Below, one piece after another: positions 34,221 to 44,147 of a stretch of 64,000 nucleotides of DNA. The translations under genes were made by a program, and so were the position numbers. Every line of letters starts with the position of its first letter. Positions within the stretch are counted from its first letter, which is position 1. The notes under the pieces are model-generated. The model was not told where the DNA came from. It searched no databases and was given only the letters and a program-made list of their open reading frames with translations. Source of the stretch: Glutamicibacter sp. MNS18 (lineage in GTDB: Bacteria > Actinomycetota > Actinomycetes > Actinomycetales > Micrococcaceae); assembly GCF_026107515.2 (NCBI RefSeq), contig NZ_JAPCHW010000007.1, positions 62,001 to 126,000 of the forward strand. Direction: 5' to 3'.

Positions 34221-35471
34221 ATGGATCTGCTTCGTATTGCCACCGCAGGCTCGGTGGATGACGGCAAGAGCACCCTGATCGGTCGGCTGCTCTTTGACTC
34301 CAAGGCGATCTTCGCCGACCAGCTGGACTCGGTGGAGAAGACCAGCCTGGAGCGCGGATCCGAGTACACGGATCTGGCCCTGCTCACCGATGGGCTACGC
34401 GCCGAACGTGAACAGGGCATCACCATCGACGTGGCCTACCGTTACTTCGCCACCCCGAACCGCAAGTTCATCGTGGCCGACACCCCGGGGCATATCCAGT
34501 ACACCCGGAACATGGTCACCGGTGCCTCGACCTCGGACCTGTCGATCATCCTGGTGGATGCCCGCAAGGGGCTGGTGGAGCAGTCACGCCGCCACGCCTT
34601 CCTGGTATCCCTGTTGAAGGTTCCACACCTGGTGGTCGCCGTGAACAAGATGGACCTGGTCGACTGGTCCCAGGAGGTCTTCGACGAGATCCGCCGCGAG
34701 TTCACCGATTATGCCGCACGCCTGAACATTGCCGACGTACAGGTCATCCCGGTCTCGGCACTGACCGGGGATAACGTGGTGACCCGTTCGCAGAACATGC
34801 CCTGGTACCAGGGCGCCTCGCTGATGCACCACCTGGAGAACGTGCAGATTGCCAGTGATTCGAACATGGTGGATGTGCGTTTCCCGGTCCAGTACGTGAT
34901 CAGGCCGCACAGCAACGACTACCACGACTACCGTGGGTATGCCGGGCAGGTCGCCAGCGGTGTGATGAAGGCAGGGGACAAGGTCGTGGTGCTGCCCAGC
35001 GGACTGCCGGCAACAATCAAGGAAGTCTCCACCGCCGATGGCCCGGTGGACGTGGCTTACCCGCCGATGTCGGTGACCGTGCGCCTGGATGATGATGTGG
35101 ACATCTCACGCGGCGACATGATCGTGCGCCCGAACAACCAGCCGAAGGTGGCACAGAACTTCGAGGCCATGATCTGCTGGATGAGCGACAAGCCCATGAA
35201 GCCGGGGCAGAAGCTGGCCATCAAGCACACCACCAAGACGGCCCGGGCGCTGGTCAAGGAGCTGCGCTACGGGTTGAACATCAATACCCTGCATCGGAAT
35301 GAGGAAGCGAACCACCTGGACCTCAACGAAATCGGCCGGGTATCCCTGCGCACCACCAAGCCGCTGCTGGCCGATGAGTACCAAAAGAACCGGACCACCG
35401 GCGGGTTCATCCTCATCGACGAGATCACCAACAACACGGTGGCGGCGGGGATGATCATCGAGGCCGAGTAA
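34221..35471 (+). CDS. cysN: Sulfate adenylyltransferase subunit 1 (CysN, GTPase)
   Basis: An EF-Tu-like GTPase subunit of ATP sulfurylase that couples GTP hydrolysis to APS synthesis. It has 416 residues: G1 ATAGSVDDGKSTLIGRLLFDSK at the N-terminus, EQGITIDVAYRYF (G2), VADTPGHIQYTRNM (G3), AVNKMDLVDW (G4) and VIPVSALTGDNV (G5), then two beta-barrel domains. There is no fused C-terminal APS kinase as in CysNC; the separate APS kinase supplies that step. ATG 34221 directly follows the cysD stop. A hairpin at 35493 ends the unit. Confidence 0.95.
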   Translation: MDLLRIATAGSVDDGKSTLIGRLLFDSKAIFADQLDSVEKTSLERGSEYTDLALLTDGLRAEREQGITIDVAYRYFATPNRKFIVADTPGHIQYTRNMVTGASTSDLSIILVDARKGLVEQSRRHAFLVSLLKVPHLVVAVNKMDLVDWSQEVFDEIRREFTDYAARLNIADVQVIPVSALTGDNVVTRSQNMPWYQGASLMHHLENVQIASDSNMVDVRFPVQYVIRPHSNDYHDYRGYAGQVASGVMKAGDKVVVLPSGLPATIKEVSTADGPVDVAYPPMSVTVRLDDDVDISRGDMIVRPNNQPKVAQNFEAMICWMSDKPMKPGQKLAIKHTTKTARALVKELRYGLNINTLHRNEEANHLDLNEIGRVSLRTTKPLLADEYQKNRTTGGFILIDEITNNTVAAGMIIEAE

Positions 35472-35795
35472 AAGGCCGTCAGGTTCAGAGGACCCGGTGG
35501 GAACTGTAGTGACACGGTGCCCACCGGGATTTCCCTGGAAAAAGTCGATCGCTACATGACACGATATAAACGTTGACGCCGGCGATGACCTCCGTTTTTG
35601 GGCGCGCCAGCACGCGACGTGAATCAGTGTATCGAATAAGTGAAAGTTTTCACAAAGTTTACTCTTGGGTGCGTAATATCCCGGAAAACCGGGGAAATCA
35701 AGGCCACGGGGCGCTAACCTGAATTGCGGAGACGATCAGCGTTGACCGTTTTCGTGCAAGCATCAGCCCATTGAAATCGCAAAGGTGCCACATCC
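35472..35795. other. cysN-serA intergenic region
   Basis: Besides the terminator at 35493-35528, the 324 bases hold no gene. TTCACA near 35649 with TAATAT near 35672 (about 19 bp apart) is a possible serA promoter, leaving a leader of about 120 bases; this is weak. Confidence 0.4.
35493..35528 (+). terminator. Hairpin after cysN
   Basis: CCCGGTGGG (35493-35501) pairs with CCCACCGGG (35520-35528), followed by ATTTCCC. Confidence 0.7.
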
Positions 35796-37394
35796 GTGTC
35801 TGACAACAAGCCAATCGTACTTCTGGCCGAACAGCTCTCTCCCGCAACCGTCGCTGCCCTCGGTCCCGACTTTGAAATTCGTCAGACGGACGGAGCCGAC
35901 CGCTCCCAGCTGCTCGAAGCCATCGCCGATGTCGATGCCATCCTCGTCCGCTCGGCCACCCAGGTGGATGCCGAGGCGATCGCCGCAGCCAAGAACCTGA
36001 AGGTCATCGCCCGTGCCGGCGTCGGCCTGGACAATGTCGATATCAAGGCCGCCACCCAGGCCGGCGTGATGGTCGTGAACGCCCCGACCTCGAACATCAT
36101 CTCTGCCGCCGAACTGACCGTGGGACACGTTGTCTCGTTGGCACGCCGAATCCCGGCCGCCAACGCCTCGCTGAAGTCCGGTGCCTGGAAGCGCAGCTCC
36201 TTCACCGGTGTGGAACTATTCGAAAAGAAGGCCGGCATCATCGGCCTGGGACGTATTGGCGCACTGGTGGCCCAGCGTCTGCAGGGCTTCGGTATGGACG
36301 TCATCGCCTACGACCCATACATCACCCCGACCCGTGCCCAGCAGCTGGGCGTCACCCTGCTGAGCCTGGACGAACTGCTGGAACAGGCAGACTTCATCAC
36401 CATCCACATGCCCAAGACCCCGGAGACCGTGGGCATGCTGGGCGAGGACGCCTTCCGCAAGATGAAGAAGAGCGCCTTCGTGGTCAACGTGGCCCGTGGT
36501 GGCCTGGTGGACGAGGACGCACTCTACGAGGCACTGAAGAACGAAGAAATCGCCGGCGCCGGTATTGACGTGTTCGTCAAGGAGCCAAGCACCGACCTGC
36601 CGTTCTTCGAGTTCGATAACGTCACTGTCACCCCGCACCTGGGTGCTTCCACCGATGAGGCCCAGGAGAAGGCCGGCGTATCCGTGGCCAAATCGGTTCG
36701 CCTGGCACTGGCCGGCGAACTGGTACCGGACGCCGTCAACGTCGCCGGGGGAGTCATTGACGAAAACGTCCGCCCGGGGATCCCGCTGATCGAGAAGCTG
36801 GGACGGATCTTCAACGCACTGGCCACCGGTTCACTGACCAGTATCGACGTTGAGGTTGCCGGCGAGATCGCATCCCTGGACGTCAAGGCCCTGGAACTCT
36901 CGGCCCTGAAGGGCGTGTTCATGGACGTCGTTTCCGAACAGGTCTCGTATGTCAACGCCCCGGTACTGGCCGAACAGCGTGGCGTGGCCACTCGCCTGAT
37001 CACCACACCGGATTCCCCGGAGTACCGCAACCAGCTGACCATCAAGGGCGCATCCAACGACGGCGCCCAGCTGTCGGTGGCCGGCACCCTGACCGGTCCG
37101 AAGCAGATCGAAAAGCTCGTGGGAATCAATGGCTACGAGATCGAGATCCCGATCTCCGATCACATGATCGTCGTCCGCTACACCGACCGCCCGGGCATCG
37201 TCGGTAGCCTCGGCAATGTCCTGGGTGAGCAGAACGTGAACATCGCAGGCATGCAGGTATCGCGGGACGAGAAGGCCAACGAAGCCGTGGCTGTGATTAA
37301 TATCGACTCGGCTCTGCCAGCAGGCGTTTTGGACGTTGTGGGCGCTGCCATCGGCGCCAGTATCGCTCGTGAGGTTAACCTGGCCGACGCCTAG
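35796..37394 (+). CDS. serA: D-3-phosphoglycerate dehydrogenase
   Basis: Oxidises 3-phosphoglycerate to 3-phosphohydroxypyruvate, the first step of serine synthesis. The 532-residue long (type I) form is present. The NAD-binding motif is GIIGLGRIGALVAQRLQGFG near residue 147, with VNVARGGLVDEDALYEAL, and the catalytic His is in VTPHLGASTDEAQEKAG. The actinobacterial ASB insert domain (about 318-455) and a C-terminal ACT domain (YTDRPGIVGSLGNVLGEQNV) suggest serine feedback control. GTG start. It marks the return of the conserved chromosomal backbone after the EPS/sulfation locus. Confidence 0.96.
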   Translation: MSDNKPIVLLAEQLSPATVAALGPDFEIRQTDGADRSQLLEAIADVDAILVRSATQVDAEAIAAAKNLKVIARAGVGLDNVDIKAATQAGVMVVNAPTSNIISAAELTVGHVVSLARRIPAANASLKSGAWKRSSFTGVELFEKKAGIIGLGRIGALVAQRLQGFGMDVIAYDPYITPTRAQQLGVTLLSLDELLEQADFITIHMPKTPETVGMLGEDAFRKMKKSAFVVNVARGGLVDEDALYEALKNEEIAGAGIDVFVKEPSTDLPFFEFDNVTVTPHLGASTDEAQEKAGVSVAKSVRLALAGELVPDAVNVAGGVIDENVRPGIPLIEKLGRIFNALATGSLTSIDVEVAGEIASLDVKALELSALKGVFMDVVSEQVSYVNAPVLAEQRGVATRLITTPDSPEYRNQLTIKGASNDGAQLSVAGTLTGPKQIEKLVGINGYEIEIPISDHMIVVRYTDRPGIVGSLGNVLGEQNVNIAGMQVSRDEKANEAVAVINIDSALPAGVLDVVGAAIGASIAREVNLADA

Positions 37395-37403
37395 TCAGCA
37401 GAT

Positions 37404-37437
37404 TGATGGGCCGGCCCTTGGAAGGACCGGCCCATCA
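37404..37437 (+). terminator. Hairpin after serA
   Basis: TGATGGGCCGG (37404-37414) pairs perfectly with CCGGCCCATCA (37427-37437), with an inner CCTT/AAGG. Confidence 0.8.
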
Positions 37438-37644
37438 GTGGGTTAAGGGCTCCGTTGAAGTTCCTTGGCAATGAAATCGTACCGAGGCCGGGGTTCAATT
37501 TCACTCATGGCTAGACTAACTGTCTATAATGTTTCTTGGAATTCAAAGTAACGTTCACCCACAGGGAGTAAGTGCCAGATCTGTTTACTCTTGTATAGTG
37601 TTCGTTTGGTCCAATTTGCGTAGACAAGTAGAGGATTATTGCCA

Positions 37645-40215
37645 GTGCCGAACTTGAGCAGTGCGAAGACGTTGCCCAGGCGCATTAAGCGTTTGGCTAG
37701 AACGGAGCTTAGGCACTACTGGCAGAAGGCACCTCTTCAGCCTCGGACTATCCTCTATGAGTCGTTTTCTGGAAACGGGATGCTCTGCCAGCCGGAAGCG
37801 ATATTCCGGCACCTCTTGGAACGATCTGACTTCCAGGATTACAAGCACGTCTGGGTGCTCAACGATTTTGACCGTTACTCCGAGATTATCGTTGAATTTG
37901 CCGACAACCCCAACGTAAAATTCGTCAAGTACCTGACCAATAGCTATTACCGGGCTCTGTCTACTAGCAAGTACCTGATCAATAACGTTTCCTTCCCGAC
38001 CCAGTTCGCCAAACGCCCTGGACAGATTTATCTGAACACTTGGCACGGCATTCCCTTGAAGAAAATGGGGTATGACATACCTGGGCGTGCAGCGGATGCA
38101 AAGAATATCGTGCGAAACTTCCTGGCCTCCGATTACTTGCTCTCTTCGTCGCCGGCGATGACTGAAGAAATGTACATGCAGGCGTTCAAGCTCTGCAATA
38201 TCTTCCAAGGCAAGATCATCGAAGAGGGTAACCCCCGCGTCGATCGTCAGTTTGATGCCGTGGCGGCCACGAAAGAGTTCACAGAACGCCTCCGCAAATC
38301 TGGATCGGCCGTCGACGACAGGAAAATCATCCTGTATGCGCCGACGTGGAAGGGTGAATCATACTTCAGTCCGCATAACGATGGAGCGAGTCTCAAGGCG
38401 CTCGTGACGAAAATCGAGAAACAGATTGATACAAGCAAGTATCGCGTGATGATCAAGGCCCATCAGGTGGTGTCTGAGGCGATTGGAAAGATCGTCTCGT
38501 TGAAGGAATATCTTATTCCCAACTCCATGCCGACGAACGTCGCACTGGGCGCGGCAGACATTCTCATCACCGACTACTCGAGCATCTTCTTTGACTATCT
38601 CAGCCGCGACAGACCCGTGATCTTCTACATCCCGGATCTGGAAGACTACAAGCGCTACCGCGATTTATACGTTGGGCCCGATGAACTTCCTGGCCCAGTA
38701 GCTCGGAGTTCCAAGGAACTAGTCGATATTCTCGCTTCGCTACAGGACCTTAATGATGTCACACCCGAACGCAGATCCAAGTACCTGGCAATGAAAGAAA
38801 AGTATGTTCCATACGAAGATGGTGAGGCATCAAACAGAATCGTCGACATCGTTTTACGGTCGCATCATGACGGTATGAAGGTTAAACCCGGCCACACTGA
38901 CGGAAGACAACGCATCCTCATTTACGCAGGTGGAATGATCCCCAACGGAATCACGACTTCTGCGCTGAACCTGCTGGATAACATTGACTACGCAAAGTAT
39001 GACGTCACTGTCCTTTGCCCATTCAGCAGTACCGCTGAACAACAGCATAGCTACGCGCAAATCAATCCAAAGGCACGCCTAATGTTCCGTTTCGGTACAT
39101 TCAATGGTGGGTATGTCAGTAACAGTTTGCGACTGAATGTACTGAAGAATGGCTCAAATAATTGGGCCGCTGCATTGCAGAACCAGAAAGCCCTCTGGGA
39201 ATCAGAATGGAAACGATGTTTCGGCGATGCCACATTCGATCATATGATCGATTTCAGCGGATACACGCCGTTCTGGGGCACACTCTTTCTCCATGGCCCA
39301 GCCAAGTCCCGATCGATCTGGTTGCACAATGACCTAGCCGCCGACGCGCACCGCTCCATCGAAGGCAACAAGCCACTAAAGGACGGTTTGTACGCAACGT
39401 TCTCGATCTACAAGAAATTCGATAACCTCGTTTCCGTGTCGCAAGGTCTCAAAGAGATCAACGAGAGTTCTCTTCAGAAATGGGCTCCAAACGCAAGATT
39501 CTGCTCAGCTTCAAATACAGTTAACGCCAGCAAGATCCGCAAAATGGCGTCACTGAAAATCAAAAGTGCCAAAATGAAGATAGATGATCGGGGTAATATC
39601 GACCCCATTTTGCGAAGTGCAATCATGGGAAAGCTCGTTGCCGAGTTGATTGACCCTGACCTAAAAATAAGTGATGACTTCACGGAGGATCTGAAGTCTC
39701 ACATCACAAGGGAACCGTTCTTCACTTTCTTCTCAGCTGGTCGATTATCACCAGAGAAGAACCATTCAAGGCTAATCAAAGCATTTTCCATGGTCCATCA
39801 GGTCAACCCCAATACGCGTTTGGTAATTGCCGGTGATGGTCCACTCAGGCAACTACTCGAGTCTGAGATCATTGAACTCGGATTGACAGAATCAGTAAAA
39901 TTGGTGGGGCATACGAAGAACCCGTATCGATTGATGAACTTCGCAGATGTTTTCGTGCTTTCCAGCGATTATGAAGGGCAACCAATGGTATTGCTTGAGG
40001 CCCTAGTGCTCGGAATTCCGGTAATTACAACATCATTCGGGTCAGTTAGCGGGGCCCTTCCGTCAGATGTTGGAAAAATTGTCCCTCCTCAAGTAGGAAA
40101 CTTGGCTGCCGCAATGCTTGATGAGTCGCTTCGACCAAGCTCGAACGTTTATTTCAACGTTCGTAAGTATAACCAGCGAGCGGTCAAAGAATTTGAACAA
40201 ATTATTGATAATTAG
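37645..40215 (+). CDS. Fusion of TagB/TagF-type glycerophosphotransferase and GT4 glycosyltransferase
   Basis: A bifunctional-looking 856-residue protein. Residues about 30-405 match CDP-glycerol/ribitol phosphotransferases (TagB/TagF): NTWHGIPLKKMGYD, EGNPRVDR, ILYAPTWKGES and AADILITDYSSIFFDYLSRDRP. Residues about 425-856 are a GT-B GT4 glycosyltransferase: FFSAGRLSPEKNHSRLIKAF, LVIAGDGPLRQLLE and SSDYEGQPMVLLEALVLGIPV with the E-x7-E pair. It may add both alditol phosphate and sugar to a wall or capsule polymer. GTG 37645 is chosen since GAGG lies 10 bases upstream; a TTG at 37639 is also possible. Its GC content is below that of serA. Confidence 0.85.
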   Translation: MPNLSSAKTLPRRIKRLARTELRHYWQKAPLQPRTILYESFSGNGMLCQPEAIFRHLLERSDFQDYKHVWVLNDFDRYSEIIVEFADNPNVKFVKYLTNSYYRALSTSKYLINNVSFPTQFAKRPGQIYLNTWHGIPLKKMGYDIPGRAADAKNIVRNFLASDYLLSSSPAMTEEMYMQAFKLCNIFQGKIIEEGNPRVDRQFDAVAATKEFTERLRKSGSAVDDRKIILYAPTWKGESYFSPHNDGASLKALVTKIEKQIDTSKYRVMIKAHQVVSEAIGKIVSLKEYLIPNSMPTNVALGAADILITDYSSIFFDYLSRDRPVIFYIPDLEDYKRYRDLYVGPDELPGPVARSSKELVDILASLQDLNDVTPERRSKYLAMKEKYVPYEDGEASNRIVDIVLRSHHDGMKVKPGHTDGRQRILIYAGGMIPNGITTSALNLLDNIDYAKYDVTVLCPFSSTAEQQHSYAQINPKARLMFRFGTFNGGYVSNSLRLNVLKNGSNNWAAALQNQKALWESEWKRCFGDATFDHMIDFSGYTPFWGTLFLHGPAKSRSIWLHNDLAADAHRSIEGNKPLKDGLYATFSIYKKFDNLVSVSQGLKEINESSLQKWAPNARFCSASNTVNASKIRKMASLKIKSAKMKIDDRGNIDPILRSAIMGKLVAELIDPDLKISDDFTEDLKSHITREPFFTFFSAGRLSPEKNHSRLIKAFSMVHQVNPNTRLVIAGDGPLRQLLESEIIELGLTESVKLVGHTKNPYRLMNFADVFVLSSDYEGQPMVLLEALVLGIPVITTSFGSVSGALPSDVGKIVPPQVGNLAAAMLDESLRPSSNVYFNVRKYNQRAVKEFEQIIDN

Positions 40216-40249
40216 AATCAATAAATAATATCCTGTTACGAAAGATAAA

Positions 40250-43200
40250 ATGACAAATCCACTGACCGTAATAGCAAAGCAGTCCGCACAGCTTGACGCA
40301 ACACTACTAAGAGCTCGCGTACATGGTAAACGCGCTGAATGGGATCAAGTTATATCACTGCTTGAGAAGACAATGCCAAATTCTTTAGATAATCCCGAAC
40401 GTTGCTATTATCTTTCTAACGCATTTTTTAATCTGAAGAAATTTGACAAAGCCATCCCCTATGCAGAGCGCGCGGTTGAACTAAATTCGAGTAATACTCA
40501 ATGGCTCTATCGTTTGGCTTCTTTGTACTCTCGAACAGGCCGTCACCAACACGCTGCCCGGGTTTACGAGTCGCTCATAGAAAAATCACCTGCTGAAGCA
40601 CGATGGCAATTTCTGCTTGGTAAATCATTGTTAGCTTCCAAGGAGCCATCGCGCGGGCTTGAGGCTATTCGCCAGGCTGCTGTTCTAGAGCCATTGAACC
40701 GTGAATATGTTAACTTTCTAGCAGCGCAGTTTCGGAGCCGCAAAATTTTCTGGGAGGAGGCCCTTCTACTAGAGAAATCGGAACCGCAAACTGCGACGGA
40801 GAAACTGGGCTTCGGACGTGCTCTTGCAAAAATGAATCGTCATGAAAACGCAGCCCCACTTTTGGCTTACGCGGCTGATCATTTACTGAAGGATCAAAAT
40901 GCCGCCTATGAGGCGGGACTTGCTTACGAGACGATCCACGATGGAATCCGATCGGATCGGTACTATGAATTAGCGATCAATCGTGATCCGAATGCGAAAC
41001 GGTTTGGAATCGGTAGATTCCATGAAAAATACGGAAACTGGCATCTTGCCGCAAAAGCTTACGAAGCTGAAACTAAATTACGTCCGTGGGATGGTGAGTT
41101 GCACTATCGTGCTGGGCTAGCGAATGACAGGCTGTTCAAATGGGCAGCCGCAGAAAGGCACTATAGATACGCTGTTCTCTGTTCGCCGATGACGGCGCGT
41201 TGGCACTACAAGCTAGGCCTTAGCCTTGAGCGGCAGAAACGTTGGGGTGAAGCTGCACAAGTCTATGCGTATGCGGCAAAAGCTTTCAACAATTCGTACT
41301 GGTGGTATCGTGCGGGACTAGCCCTTCACGAAGCTGGTCACTTCGAGGAAGCGTATGTTGCTTTCAAGAACTCGGTCGCCAGATTCGAGGAATTTGAAAA
41401 TGATCTTGAAGTGGGTTCAAAGCAAGTTGATGAGGCCTATCTGCGAGCTTTGTTGACTTCTAAGATTTCAATCCCGCTATCGAATAGGTGTCAGTGGTTT
41501 GTTGATCGCGCACGATTATGGATTTCTGTGGGCGGTGTACGGGAAGCGATCAATTGTTTAGAGCTCGCCGTACTTGCAACGACCAAACACGATCCAAGCC
41601 TATATGTAATGCTCGCAATTGCACGTGCAACCGATTCAAATTGGCATGGTGCCTCAGACGCATTGCGGAACATCCGAATCTTCAAATGGCAGGATGGGAT
41701 TAATGTCGAGGAGCGTACGAAGAACTCCAATGTGCGTAATATTGCAGAGTACGCAGAGTACTTTGAAGATTTGGAGATCGATCCGAACCTGATTCTTTGG
41801 CAGTCGAATGGCGGGGAATCAATTGGATGTCATCCGTTAGCCTTGTTTGAAGAACTATCTTCAAGGGATACCGTTGGGGAATATAAACATGTTTGGGTAT
41901 TAAATGATGAAAATACTGACATACCAATAATCGTACGTGATTCTACTAACGTTGTTTTTGTAAAAAGACATTCCGAAAGTTATCGTCGAGTTCTATCGAG
42001 TGCAAAATATCTCGTCAATAATTCCACTTTCCCAGGGTATTTCATTCGCAAGGATGGCCAACAGTATCTTAACACCTGGCACGGAACGCCGTATAAAACT
42101 TTGGGTAAAGATATGCGGGGAGAGATGTTTAAGCACGCTGCGTTCGTGCGAGACATTCTCCAGTCTACTCACCTTATTTCACCAAATTCACACACAACCA
42201 AAGTGCTGATCGATTCTCATGACGTACGGGGTCTGTTCACAGGAAAACTTGCTGAATTGGGATCACCACGAGTCGATAAGACATTAAATTTGGACGACTC
42301 TCGCAGACACGAGATTCGAAGGATGCTCGGGATCACGGATGATCGTCCAATCGTTCTCTATGCACCTACTTGGAGAGGAACAAGCAACACAGCCGAAGTG
42401 GATGCAAATCTGCTATTGAGCCATATTGCTGAACTATCTGAAATTGACGCAAATCTGGTGTTTCGCGCACATCGGCTTGAGGAGCAAGCGCTTCGAGGCA
42501 TCGATCTGCAGGCAACAGTCGCACCGTCATCAATAGATACTAATGAACTTCTCAGTGTCATAGACATTCTTGTCACTGACTATTCGAGTATTTATTTTGA
42601 CTTTATGCCTAGACTAAAGCCAATTATATTCTTCATGTATGACCAAGAAGAGTACATTGAGCAACGCGGATTATATTTCAAAAATAGTGAACTTCCTGGG
42701 CCTATAGCAGCCACGGCAATTGACGTGAAAGAACAAGTGAACCTTTTAATAGAAAAGGAATTCAAACCGGACGACGTCTATCTGCAGTGTCTCAACACGT
42801 TCTGCCCGGAAGAAGACGGTGAGTCTGCTTCTCGTGTCTTAGATTTCTGGCTTCGCGACGAGACACCCCGGGGTCTTATTGAAACGACAGACGATCTTGA
42901 AACATTAGTATTCCAACAGAGTATGATTCCGACCGGAATGTCGGCGTCATTCCTTAATTTGGTAAATGCGCTGGACCCACAAAGATACAGAATCGTCTTA
43001 CTCGTAGAACCGCGCCTAATTCTTTCAGAACTAGGAAGGCAAGAAACTATCTCACGACTTCCACAGCATGTTCAAATTATTGGTCGTTCTGGCGGGCGAG
43101 TCATGTCTCCTGAGGATCTATGGATTGCTCAAACAATCGATGATTCCAACGAAGTACTTTCTGAGGAGCTATGGATCGAGTATATGAAATCATTTGAGCG

Positions 43201-44086
43201 TGAAGCACGTCGAATATTCGGTTCGGCAAAGGTGTCCGCATCAATTCAATTTGATGGTTATGTACCGTTCTGGAACGGTATTTCGGCTGCGGTGGGGGAT
43301 AAGGACTCAACTGCGCGTATTATTTATCTACATAATGATATGTATGAGGAATGGTGCAAACGTTGGCCAAATCTTTCACTGACCTTTCAAATGTACAATA
43401 GTTATGATTCTCTGATTTCCGTTTCGGAAACAATGAGGAATGTGAATCGTGATAATTTGACTACGGCATTTGAGGCAGAGTATTCAAAGTTTGATTACTG
43501 TGAAAATATGATCGACTTCGAAGACATTAGGCAAAGGTCGACGGAACCACTTGATCCCGAGTATGCGCACTTATTCGACGGTACCAGAACTATTTTCATG
43601 ACAAGCGGTCGACTTTCGATCGAGAAAGATCAACAAAAATTGATTAGGGCATTCGCAGAGTACCGTAAAAATAATGCCAATGCGCACTTAGTTCTTTTAG
43701 GGGACGGTCCTTTGAAGGCAGAGCTTCAATCATTGACCTCAGAACTGAAGATCGAGCACTCTGTTACGTTTACTGGTCGCGTAGCTAACCCATATCCGAT
43801 GGTCAATGCGTCCGATTGTTTTGTATTGCCCTCAAACCATGAAGGACAACCAATGGTCTTACTTGAAGCAATGGTGCTCGGGAAAAAGATTTTTGCCACA
43901 AACATTCCTGGATCCGCTCATGTGCTAGGAAATGAGTATGGATTAATTGTTGAGAATTCTGCAGATGGTTTGCTGGGTGGCTTCCAGGCGTTTGATACTG
44001 ATCAAATTCCGACTAAGCCATTTGATCCAGAGGACTACGCTTACGCTGCCCTTAACGCCTTCATGGTGCATCTGACAAAAGAATAG
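40250..44086 (+). CDS. TPR + TagF-type glycerophosphotransferase + GT4 fusion
   Basis: A 1,278-residue paralogue of the preceding gene with an added front end. Residues about 1-420 are tetratricopeptide-like helical repeats (LSNAFFNLKKFDKAIPYAERAVEL, RLASLYSRTGRHQHAARVYE). Residues about 500-870 are a TagB/TagF domain (NTWHGTPYKTLGKDMRGE, IVLYAPTWRGTSN, VDILVTDYSSIYFDFMPR). Residues about 880-1278 are GT4 (TSGRLSIEKDQQKLIRAF, LVLLGDGPLKAEL, NHEGQPMVLLEAMVLG). The repeats may dock the enzyme at the membrane or to partners. Base composition is clearly AT-rich, with codons unlike the flanking backbone. It lies 34 bp after the first fusion, probably in one operon. Confidence 0.85.
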   Translation: MTNPLTVIAKQSAQLDATLLRARVHGKRAEWDQVISLLEKTMPNSLDNPERCYYLSNAFFNLKKFDKAIPYAERAVELNSSNTQWLYRLASLYSRTGRHQHAARVYESLIEKSPAEARWQFLLGKSLLASKEPSRGLEAIRQAAVLEPLNREYVNFLAAQFRSRKIFWEEALLLEKSEPQTATEKLGFGRALAKMNRHENAAPLLAYAADHLLKDQNAAYEAGLAYETIHDGIRSDRYYELAINRDPNAKRFGIGRFHEKYGNWHLAAKAYEAETKLRPWDGELHYRAGLANDRLFKWAAAERHYRYAVLCSPMTARWHYKLGLSLERQKRWGEAAQVYAYAAKAFNNSYWWYRAGLALHEAGHFEEAYVAFKNSVARFEEFENDLEVGSKQVDEAYLRALLTSKISIPLSNRCQWFVDRARLWISVGGVREAINCLELAVLATTKHDPSLYVMLAIARATDSNWHGASDALRNIRIFKWQDGINVEERTKNSNVRNIAEYAEYFEDLEIDPNLILWQSNGGESIGCHPLALFEELSSRDTVGEYKHVWVLNDENTDIPIIVRDSTNVVFVKRHSESYRRVLSSAKYLVNNSTFPGYFIRKDGQQYLNTWHGTPYKTLGKDMRGEMFKHAAFVRDILQSTHLISPNSHTTKVLIDSHDVRGLFTGKLAELGSPRVDKTLNLDDSRRHEIRRMLGITDDRPIVLYAPTWRGTSNTAEVDANLLLSHIAELSEIDANLVFRAHRLEEQALRGIDLQATVAPSSIDTNELLSVIDILVTDYSSIYFDFMPRLKPIIFFMYDQEEYIEQRGLYFKNSELPGPIAATAIDVKEQVNLLIEKEFKPDDVYLQCLNTFCPEEDGESASRVLDFWLRDETPRGLIETTDDLETLVFQQSMIPTGMSASFLNLVNALDPQRYRIVLLVEPRLILSELGRQETISRLPQHVQIIGRSGGRVMSPEDLWIAQTIDDSNEVLSEELWIEYMKSFEREARRIFGSAKVSASIQFDGYVPFWNGISAAVGDKDSTARIIYLHNDMYEEWCKRWPNLSLTFQMYNSYDSLISVSETMRNVNRDNLTTAFEAEYSKFDYCENMIDFEDIRQRSTEPLDPEYAHLFDGTRTIFMTSGRLSIEKDQQKLIRAFAEYRKNNANAHLVLLGDGPLKAELQSLTSELKIEHSVTFTGRVANPYPMVNASDCFVLPSNHEGQPMVLLEAMVLGKKIFATNIPGSAHVLGNEYGLIVENSADGLLGGFQAFDTDQIPTKPFDPEDYAYAALNAFMVHLTKE

Positions 44087-44147
44087 TAAGACACCAGAAA
44101 TGATCGAACAATCTAACAATACGACGTATGTGAAAGCGCGATGCTAG

